A DNA stretch of 47,006 nt from a virus: positions 1-47,006 of IMG/VR virus record IMGVR_UViG_3300042876_000370; one strand, 5' to 3'. This document shows positions 1-4,874 of the stretch, one piece after another. The position numbers and the translations under genes are program-made. The stretch's first letter is position 1, and every line of letters starts with the position of its first letter. The notes beneath the pieces were generated by a model. That model was not told where the DNA came from. It ran no database searches and was given only the letters and a program-made list of their open reading frames with translations.

Positions 1-310
1 GCCTGGTCGATACCAAGACCGGTGAGGTCGTGGTGGCGAACGGCCAACCGGAGCGGGCCTTTGACCCGAAGACCCCGGTTGGCTCGTATGTTTCCCGCAG
101 CAACAACAAAGAAATTTCGATCTATGCCAAGCCAGTCGGCCGCTTGAAGTTCGTGCTGCCCGAGCTGGGACGCTTCGCGTATTTTACGCTGCACACCACC
201 TCATTTTATGACTGCCTCAATATCACCGAGCAGCTCAACGCGCTGGCGATGATGACCATGGGCCTGCCGCAAAAACTGGCGGGGGTGCCCCTGACCCTGA
301 CCCGGCGCAT
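1..310. repeat. Terminal overlap, left copy (mate 46697-47006)
   Basis: These 310 bases align without gaps to the last 310 bases of the window. I count 11 mismatches (positions 113, 114, 125, 134, 140, 143, 144, 152, 218, 271 and 272). The reading frame is kept across the join, so the two ends are the same locus and the molecule closes to about 46,696 bp. Only two of the changes in the coding frame alter the protein at places I checked (Ile/Val near base 114 and Gln/Leu near 271). Mismatches in an assembly overlap suggest strain variation in the sampled population rather than an exact terminal redundancy. Confidence 0.9.
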
Positions 311-806
311 GAAAGAAATTACCTGGGTAAAACCAGACGGCCAGGCCCAGCGCATCAGTAAGGGCTTGATCTCGGTCGAGGCTGACCCGAACTGGGTGAA
401 GAAGATGCTGGCGCACATGGCCAGCCGGGCGCTGCCCAAGGGCACCGAGCAGATGCTGCTTGGGGATGGCGGGCTGAATGTGCCGAAGGGCGCGCCCGTA
501 CCGGTCGAGGAAGAGGAGGCGGACGACTTAGGGTACAACCCGGAAACGTTTGGAGACGATTGCACAGACGGAGACTGGCAGCCGGCAGAGGAAGAGGTTG
601 AGTCGGAGCACGAGACCGAAGCGCAACCAACACAAGCGCCCAAGCCGCAGCCGGCCGAGATCCCGGAAATGAAAATCCAATTTGGTACGACTACCCTGGG
701 CATGCTAGGGGTAGATCAACTCACCGTCATCACGGAAAATCCGAAGGTGGCGGAAAGCCTGCGCAAGGCTGCGGCCAAAGTGCGCGACCTGAAGGTAGGC
801 AAGTAA
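1..806 (+). CDS. Recombination directionality factor-like protein (C-terminal part; 5' end is at 46402)
   Basis: The frame is open to the left edge. Joined to 46402-46696 it makes a 366-aa protein. The conserved part runs from LPFQTVPESWDCWFEAY through a cluster near ADGEKFIRL to KFVLPELGRFAYFTLHTTS and ITEQLNAL. That order (acidic W-rich segment, a D-G-E turn, then an LPEL..F/W.L.. block) resembles the phiC31 gp3-like family of actinophage proteins annotated as recombination directionality factors. The C-terminal third is acidic and Gln/Pro-rich and probably disordered. In known phages such proteins control excision by serine integrases, yet this phage carries a tyrosine integrase, so the role here is uncertain. 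The stop overlaps the next start (TAATG). Family assignment is by pattern memory only. Confidence 0.5.
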   Translation, partial: LVDTKTGEVVVANGQPERAFDPKTPVGSYVSRSNNKEISIYAKPVGRLKFVLPELGRFAYFTLHTTSFYDCLNITEQLNALAMMTMGLPQKLAGVPLTLTRRMKEITWVKPDGQAQRISKGLISVEADPNWVKKMLAHMASRALPKGTEQMLLGDGGLNVPKGAPVPVEEEEADDLGYNPETFGDDCTDGDWQPAEEEVESEHETEAQPTQAPKPQPAEIPEMKIQFGTTTLGMLGVDQLTVITENPKVAESLRKAAAKVRDLKVGK

Positions 807-1015
807 TGGACGAGCTGCTTGAGTTCATGGCGTTGCAGGGCTATGAGTATCAGGAGCCTGGCGAGGATGCTGCCGCGATTGATAGGGCGGTGTGTTCCGA
901 GAGCAAGTGCTCAGAGTGTGGTGACAAGGGCATGGAGTACATGCCCTTTCATAAGGGGGCGAGTTACCGCGCCTTCGCGGTCTGCCCCAAGTGTGGATCT
1001 TGGGAGGAATTTTGA
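806..1015 (+). CDS. Small zinc-ribbon protein
   Basis: This 69-aa acidic protein has two Cys pairs, CSECGDKG and CPKCGSWEEF, about 25 residues apart, forming a typical four-cysteine zinc ribbon. Nothing identifies a specific role. Its ATG overlaps the stop of the upstream gene by one base, so it is translationally coupled in the early operon. Small zinc ribbons of this kind are common in phage early regions as DNA- or host-protein-binding accessories; that is inference only. Confidence 0.7.
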   Translation: MDELLEFMALQGYEYQEPGEDAAAIDRAVCSESKCSECGDKGMEYMPFHKGASYRAFAVCPKCGSWEEF

Positions 1016-1016
1016 A

Positions 1017-1514
1017 ATGGTCAAAAAAGGGTTTGCGTTGATCGTTTCGATCCTGATCGTGATTGTGCTGCTGCATAGCTGCGCGGCTGTGCAGGTGGCG
1101 CCGCTCGATGTGTATAGAACCATGTCGGGCATGGCCCAGGCTGTGCGTGGGCAACCGGGCACGTTCGTTTTCACCAATCCGAACGTAGAGCTGGTGGTAT
1201 TGGGCTGGCCGGTCGGGGAGAAGTACGCCTTTGCAGTGTTGAACCGGGCGGGCGAGGCGTTTGATCTCGCCAAGTTCTGCAACGCCAATAAAGTTTGCTG
1301 GCAGACCGCGGGCGAGTTCACGACCTGGTTGGAAGCCAACGGGTGGCAGAGCGTGCCGGCGGGAACGCTGGCGCCCAGCTTGGTCAGTGTCATCAGTCAG
1401 ACCGCGTACATGATCTCTATGGGCCTGCGCAGCCTGCCTTCGTTCCTGCTGGTGCCGATGGGTGTCATCCCAACCAATCCAATGCAAGTGATTAACCCGG
1501 AGGTGGGTGGCTAA
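1017..1514 (+). CDS. Membrane-anchored or lipoprotein-like protein of unknown function
   Basis: The protein is 165 aa. Residues 1-20 (MVKK then a run of Ile, Val and Leu) form a signal or transmembrane segment ending in LHSCAAV, which could be a lipobox with Cys at about 22. The remainder looks soluble up to a hydrophobic stretch near residues 130-155. The ATG at 1017 is chosen because it lies just after the upstream stop (1013-1015) with GGAGG at 1003-1007; the same frame is open further upstream but only as a shadow of the zinc-ribbon gene. Early-expressed envelope proteins in temperate phages are often superinfection-exclusion factors; there is no direct evidence for that here. Confidence 0.6.
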   Translation: MVKKGFALIVSILIVIVLLHSCAAVQVAPLDVYRTMSGMAQAVRGQPGTFVFTNPNVELVVLGWPVGEKYAFAVLNRAGEAFDLAKFCNANKVCWQTAGEFTTWLEANGWQSVPAGTLAPSLVSVISQTAYMISMGLRSLPSFLLVPMGVIPTNPMQVINPEVGG

Positions 1515-1654
1515 TGAAGACGTGGAAGTTGTTGCTCACCCTTGGAACACTGACGACAATCCTACTGCCCTGGGCGATTTGGCGGCTGTACTTTTCAAAG
1601 CACGTCGTGCTGTACATGGAACTTGAGAACGACCTGGGAGGGAAAACCAAATGA
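1514..1654 (+). CDS. Small single-span membrane protein (46 aa)
   Basis: A short ORF starts on the A of the upstream TAA and ends with ATGA overlap on the exonuclease start. The protein begins MKTWKLLLTLGTLTTILL, a basic-hydrophobic transmembrane helix, and has a short polar C-terminus (ENDLGGKTK). The tight overlap on both sides is the main support that it is translated. Function unknown. Confidence 0.6.
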   Translation: MKTWKLLLTLGTLTTILLPWAIWRLYFSKHVVLYMELENDLGGKTK

Positions 1655-2358
1655 AACCGATTCTGTTCTTTGATCTGGAAACCGAGAAGAACCTGGAAAA
1701 TATCCCGCTGATGCCTGACCCCAAGGTATCGGGGGCGCTGAAAGACCCGGCCAAGATTGCGGCCGCATTGGAAGAGGCGCGCGCCGAGCAGATTGAGAAG
1801 GCTGCGCTGGACCCGGACTACGGCAAGATCGCCAGCATCAGCTATGCCACCGATGTCAACGGACCCATCACCGTGTGCATGGTGGGGGACGTGTACTGGG
1901 CCAGGCTCACCACGGATGAAGAGCTGGTCGAGACCGACGCCGAGGTTATTGAGTGCGCTTACTCCGAGCGCGACCTGCTGGCCGGTTTCTGGCGCAAGTT
2001 CTCGGAATGTGGCGGGCGCTGCTGCGGGTACAACGTGCTGGGGTTTGACCTGATCTATCTGCTGCGGCGGTCGATGGCGCTGCAGGTCTCGGTGCCCTTC
2101 GCGCCCAACCTGGCGAAATTCCGAACCGAGCCGGTGACGGACCTGATGATGATTCTCTACAACTGGGAGTTCGGCAAGTGGAAGGGGCTGAAGCAGGTGG
2201 CGAAGCTCTACCGGCTGGACAATCCCTTACCGGATCTGGATGGCAGCATGTTCGAGCAGATGCCGCCAGAGCAGCGCCGGGAGTATGCCGCCAACGATGT
2301 GCACCTGGTGCGGCAGCTCTACTGTCTGATGGATGGAATTTATTTTAATCACAATTGA
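1651..2358 (+). CDS. DEDD-family 3'-5' exonuclease (DnaQ/PolB-exo-like)
   Basis: The 235-aa protein has the three exonuclease motifs in order: Exo I with FFDLETE at residues 6-12 (catalytic Asp and Glu), Exo II in CGYNVLGFDL near residue 128-137, and Exo III in YAANDVHLVRQLY near the C-terminus (YxxxD, the DEDDy form). The spacing fits free-standing phage exonucleases related to the proofreading domain of family B polymerases. There is an insert rich in Ala and Glu between Exo I and the core. No polymerase domain is attached and none is present elsewhere in the window, so it probably works with the host replisome, in recombination, or in DNA turnover. It is last in its operon, followed by a hairpin. 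Confidence 0.8.
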   Translation: MKPILFFDLETEKNLENIPLMPDPKVSGALKDPAKIAAALEEARAEQIEKAALDPDYGKIASISYATDVNGPITVCMVGDVYWARLTTDEELVETDAEVIECAYSERDLLAGFWRKFSECGGRCCGYNVLGFDLIYLLRRSMALQVSVPFAPNLAKFRTEPVTDLMMILYNWEFGKWKGLKQVAKLYRLDNPLPDLDGSMFEQMPPEQRREYAANDVHLVRQLYCLMDGIYFNHN

Positions 2359-2372
2359 TTAGTGGTAGGCGG

Positions 2373-2401
2373 GGGGATGGGGTGGTAGCAGCCCCATCCC
2401 C
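2373..2401 (+). terminator. Hairpin terminator after the early operon
   Basis: A perfect 10-bp inverted repeat (GGGGATGGGG / CCCCATCCCC) with a 9-nt loop lies 15 bases after the exonuclease stop. It lacks a strong T-run (TAATTGG follows), so efficiency is uncertain. It is followed by a candidate promoter. Confidence 0.55.
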
Positions 2402-2424
2402 TAATTGGACAATCGCAGTTGGTT

Positions 2425-2453
2425 TTGATAATTACTATTATCAGCAACATAAA
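2425..2453 (+). promoter_or_regulatory. Candidate sigma70-type promoter for the replication operon
   Basis: TTGATA at 2425-2430 and CATAAA at 2448-2453 are separated by 17 bases in an AT-rich patch. The site lies between the early-operon hairpin and the first gene of the next block, whose GGGAGG ribosome site follows directly. Matches are 5/6 at -35 and 4/6 at -10. Confidence 0.4.
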
Positions 2454-2470
2454 AGGGAGGGGCTTTTGCC

Positions 2471-2902
2471 ATGAAAGAAGGGTCGGAATGGATTTTGATT
2501 GGCTGTGCAGTCGTGCTGATCCTGTGGGTTTTCTTTGCGTTTTTGCTGTGGGCGCGCCTCCATCCGGGCACCAGACTGCCCAGGCACAGCCGGCGAATCG
2601 CCCAGCAACCTCCGCGCACGGTCGCGCAGCTCATTGAGGATGCGCACAACTACACGCCCGAGATGCCCGCGGATTTCAAGCCGTTCGAGAATGTCAGACA
2701 ACTAGCAGATAAACTATACGAAAACACCGTTGAGGACCACATCTTAGAAAATCAGGTGCTTTTCTCGCTGTGCCATGGGGTGCGGCCCTGGGAAATTGTG
2801 GATCTCTACGGCAAGGAAGCGGCCAAATACATCATCCCGGCTTACCGGCTGATGCCTTATGAGGAATATCTGCGGGGGCGGAAAGATGGAGAAGGGCATT
2901 GA
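2471..2902 (+). CDS. Membrane-anchored protein of unknown function (143 aa)
   Basis: Residues 8-28 are a transmembrane helix (ILIGCAVVLILWVFFAFLLW) followed by a basic, Pro-rich juxtamembrane stretch and a soluble mostly helical domain (residues 50-140). The topology suggests an N-terminal anchor with a cytoplasmic domain. A strong ribosome site (GGGAGGGG) precedes the ATG. It is first in an operon of small membrane proteins. No family recognised. Confidence 0.65.
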   Translation: MKEGSEWILIGCAVVLILWVFFAFLLWARLHPGTRLPRHSRRIAQQPPRTVAQLIEDAHNYTPEMPADFKPFENVRQLADKLYENTVEDHILENQVLFSLCHGVRPWEIVDLYGKEAAKYIIPAYRLMPYEEYLRGRKDGEGH

Positions 2903-3020
2903 TCGGCGCAGTCTTTTCTTTGGGCTTCTCCTGGTTGTGGTCGTCATGGTCCTGCTGCTGGTGGTGGGCTGGACCTGGGGCCAGATGCTGGGCGCGGCCT
3001 GTCTGGAGTGGGCAAAGTGA
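2886..3020 (+). CDS. Small single-span membrane protein (44 aa)
   Basis: The ATG lies inside the 3' end of the upstream gene (17-nt overlap), and the stop overlaps the next gene as GTGA. The protein is MEKGIDRRS then a Leu/Val-rich helix of about 20 residues, then WTWGQMLG and a short tail. The charged N-terminus and the tight overlaps support translation. Function unknown. A longer ORF in another frame over the same bases (from 2899) is a shadow. Confidence 0.55.
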   Translation: MEKGIDRRSLFFGLLLVVVVMVLLLVVGWTWGQMLGAACLEWAK

Positions 3021-3445
3021 GCCTAGTCGAGCTGGCATCAGCGGGAATTGTTATTTTCCTGGCGGGGTATTGGGTGGGCTGCTGGCAGATGCGCCGGCTT
3101 TACAAGCGGTATGGCCCGCGCCAGGATCGGCATTACGTGGAGATCGAGCCGGGGCAGCTCGTCATCCTTTCAGAGTTTGGCAAACTACCTATGGCCCGAG
3201 CCAGGGCGCTGGCGGCGCTGATTGCTCATGGCTGTCGTATTCGCAGCCGTACGCTGGTGGGCAAGGGGAAGCTGCTGCGCCGGTCCGAATGGGATGCATT
3301 GATCGCAGGGGAGTGGAGGGATCGGGGTTGGACGGTGAAGGGGACGGACGGTATCTATACCCCCTCCCCCACTTGTATCGCATTTTGCGAGAAGATAGCA
3401 CCCCGGCGCACGCGCGCACCTGCACACCAGATTCTGCACAACTAA
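3017..3445 (+). CDS. Membrane-anchored protein of unknown function (142 aa)
   Basis: The GTG start at 3017 is chosen because it overlaps the preceding TGA (GTGA) and has GGAG eight bases upstream; an in-frame GTG at 3008 is the alternative. Residues 3-23 form a transmembrane segment (LVELASAGIVIFLAGYWVG). The soluble part includes SEWDALIAGEWRDRGWTVKG near residue 95-115, which resembles a small winged or mixed alpha/beta unit, but I do not recognise the family. Confidence 0.6.
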   Translation: MSLVELASAGIVIFLAGYWVGCWQMRRLYKRYGPRQDRHYVEIEPGQLVILSEFGKLPMARARALAALIAHGCRIRSRTLVGKGKLLRRSEWDALIAGEWRDRGWTVKGTDGIYTPSPTCIAFCEKIAPRRTRAPAHQILHN

Positions 3446-3456
3446 CGGAGGTATGA

Positions 3457-3654
3457 ATGAACCTGTTTAAATCAATCAAGGCGCTGTTCCAACGCCCAGT
3501 CGCTCAGCCAGTGACGTTTCACCCGAACTGCGATGAGTGCCAGCAATACCGGAGTTTGATCGCCTACTATGCGGATCTTGATTCGATCATCACCAATACC
3601 TACCGGAGGCACTTTAGCCAGCACATCAAAGAACAGCACGCGGCGGGTAAATAA
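3457..3654 (+). CDS. Small hypothetical protein (65 aa)
   Basis: ATG with ACGGAGGT about 6 bases upstream. The protein has a CDEC pair in NCDECQQYRSL and a His-rich C-terminus (RRHFSQHIKEQHAAGK), so metal binding is possible. It lies immediately upstream of the replication initiator, one base before its ATG. No family recognised. Confidence 0.6.
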   Translation: MNLFKSIKALFQRPVAQPVTFHPNCDECQQYRSLIAYYADLDSIITNTYRRHFSQHIKEQHAAGK

Positions 3655-3655
3655 A

Positions 3656-4486
3656 ATGTGGGCCAAGATAGACGACCAATTCTGTCTTAACCCGAAGAAC
3701 GTGCTGGACCGCGACGAGCAGGATCTTTTCTTTGCTGGCCTGATCTACTGCAGCGGGCAGCTCACTGATGGGTTTATTCCAGCCGATAAACTGGAACTAC
3801 TGCTGTTGTGGGCCAAGATCAAAACCGAAGCAAATGCTCAAGCACTTGCTCAAGCAATTGCTTCACGTTTGGTTGACCATAAGTATTGGGAATATGCAGA
3901 GGGCGGCTATCAAGTGCATGATTTCCTGGACTGGAACATGAGCCGGGAAGAAGTTTTATCCATGAGAAAGGCCCGTTCTGAGGCCGGAAAGCGCGGCGGA
4001 ACCAAATCAGCCGCCAAAAAGATGGAAATTCAAGCACTTGCTCAAGCAAATGCTAAGCAAGTGCTTGAGCAAAATTCAAGCAAAGTTCAACCCAGTCCCA
4101 GTCCCAGTCCCTTTAACCAGTCCCCGATTTTAAATGATTCGCGCGCAAGCGGCGCGCAAAGTGAGTGCGCGCCTGCGTACCAGCTCATCCAAAAAGTAAC
4201 CGGGTGGATGGGAATACCCATGAGCGAAGAGAACGTAGACCTGCTGCGAGACGTGCCCACGATCATGCAGCGGAAAGGCGCTGACACCGAAATCTATTTA
4301 AGAGGGTTTTGGACCACCTACAATCATCGCTACCCAGGGTCTACGCGGTTGGGTTGGATTGGCTGGGCGCTGACCGGGAAGATCCCGCCCGAAAAGCAGG
4401 GACTGCCCAGGAAAAAGGGGCAGATAGAAACTCCCATCGAAGAAGCCAAGCGACTACTTGCGGAGGGTAATTATGGCAGTGTCTGA
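3656..4486 (+). CDS. Phage replication initiator (O-like) with origin iterons inside the gene
   Basis: The protein is 276 aa. Residues 1-110 look like the winged-helix N-terminal domain of lambda O-like and DnaD-like phage initiators: MWAKIDDQFCLNPKNV, then Leu-rich helices and a conserved-looking YQVHDFLDWN block, then a basic linker (RSEAGKRGGTKSAAKK) as in many phage DnaD-type proteins. The middle is low complexity (PSPSPSPF), and the C-terminal 100 residues form a second helical domain. ATG 3656 follows directly after the upstream stop; the same frame is open upstream only as a shadow. The coding sequence contains two clusters of near-palindromic repeats (see iteron feature), the arrangement known for lambda ori in gene O. 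The next gene resembles a helicase loader. Role: origin binding and recruitment of the host helicase. Confidence 0.65.
   Translation: MWAKIDDQFCLNPKNVLDRDEQDLFFAGLIYCSGQLTDGFIPADKLELLLLWAKIKTEANAQALAQAIASRLVDHKYWEYAEGGYQVHDFLDWNMSREEVLSMRKARSEAGKRGGTKSAAKKMEIQALAQANAKQVLEQNSSKVQPSPSPSPFNQSPILNDSRASGAQSECAPAYQLIQKVTGWMGIPMSEENVDLLRDVPTIMQRKGADTEIYLRGFWTTYNHRYPGSTRLGWIGWALTGKIPPEKQGLPRKKGQIETPIEEAKRLLAEGNYGSV
3829..4065. repeat. Iteron clusters; candidate replication origin
   Basis: Six copies of a 10-bp near-palindrome AGCANNTGCT lie in two clusters: 3829-3838, 3841-3850, 3853-3862, and 4033-4042, 4045-4054, 4056-4065. Spacing is 12 bp except the last (11 bp). The first cluster encodes ANAQALAQAIA, the second QALAQANAKQVLEQ. 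A short AT-rich patch (about 4126-4139) and a CCCAGT repeat follow the second cluster. Iterons in the initiator gene beside AT-rich DNA match the organisation of lambdoid origins. Confidence 0.6.
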
Positions 4487-4874
4487 ATTTGAAGTGACCG
4501 AGATCGTAGTTGGGCTGCTGGCGACCTATCCGAGCTTTCAGCCCAAGGTACCCATCCCGGAAATGGTCAAGGCGTACCGGCGGGCACTCGGAAACCTGCC
4601 GCCGGCAGCGGTGCGCCGGGGTGCGGCGGAGATCACGCGCGAGAGCAAGTTTTTCCCAAGCGCCCAGGAGATCCATTCAGCCGCCAGGCAGGTCATGGTG
4701 ACGTGCCGCGGGCATCAACTGATGGAACTGGACGACGCCGGCCAGCGCTTTCAGGATGAACTGTACGGCTTTGCCGAGCCGCTGCTGACGCACAACGGCG
4801 GGGAATGGAGCAAGGGCCAGGTTGAGGAATATACCCGGCTGATGGGGAAGAAACCCAGGATGGTGAAGGCGTGA
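4473..4874 (+). CDS. Helicase loader/inhibitor-like protein (G39P-type N-terminal domain)
   Basis: This 133-aa protein starts at ATG 4473 behind GGAGGG and overlaps the initiator by 14 bases. The segment ATYPSFQPKVPIPEMVKAY, then LGNLPPAAVRRGAAEITR and KFFPSAQEI, matches the layout of phage helicase loader/inhibitor N-terminal domains (aromatic-Pro turn, helix with W/Y, then [KR]FxP[ST]xxEI). Such proteins bind the host or phage DnaB helicase and deliver it to the initiator complex. The C-terminal part (residues 75-133) is helical and less typical. Overlap with an O-like gene upstream supports a replication role. No phage helicase is visible, so the host helicase would be its partner. Confidence 0.5.
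   Translation: MAVSEFEVTEIVVGLLATYPSFQPKVPIPEMVKAYRRALGNLPPAAVRRGAAEITRESKFFPSAQEIHSAARQVMVTCRGHQLMELDDAGQRFQDELYGFAEPLLTHNGGEWSKGQVEEYTRLMGKKPRMVKA

Noticed and set aside
819-1016. Upstream extension of the lipoprotein-like gene
   Set aside because: The extension lies over the zinc-ribbon gene in another frame; the ATG at 1017 has a ribosome site and a hydrophobic start.
2899-3456. 185-aa plus-strand ORF overlapping small membrane-protein genes
   Set aside because: The other frames give coupled genes with GTGA overlaps, ribosome sites and membrane helices. This ORF is Trp/Cys/Ser-rich in a shadow-like way.
4083-4113. CCCAGT repeat in the initiator gene as a regulatory repeat
   Set aside because: It encodes a Pro-Ser linker and is short; it may be simple codon repetition.
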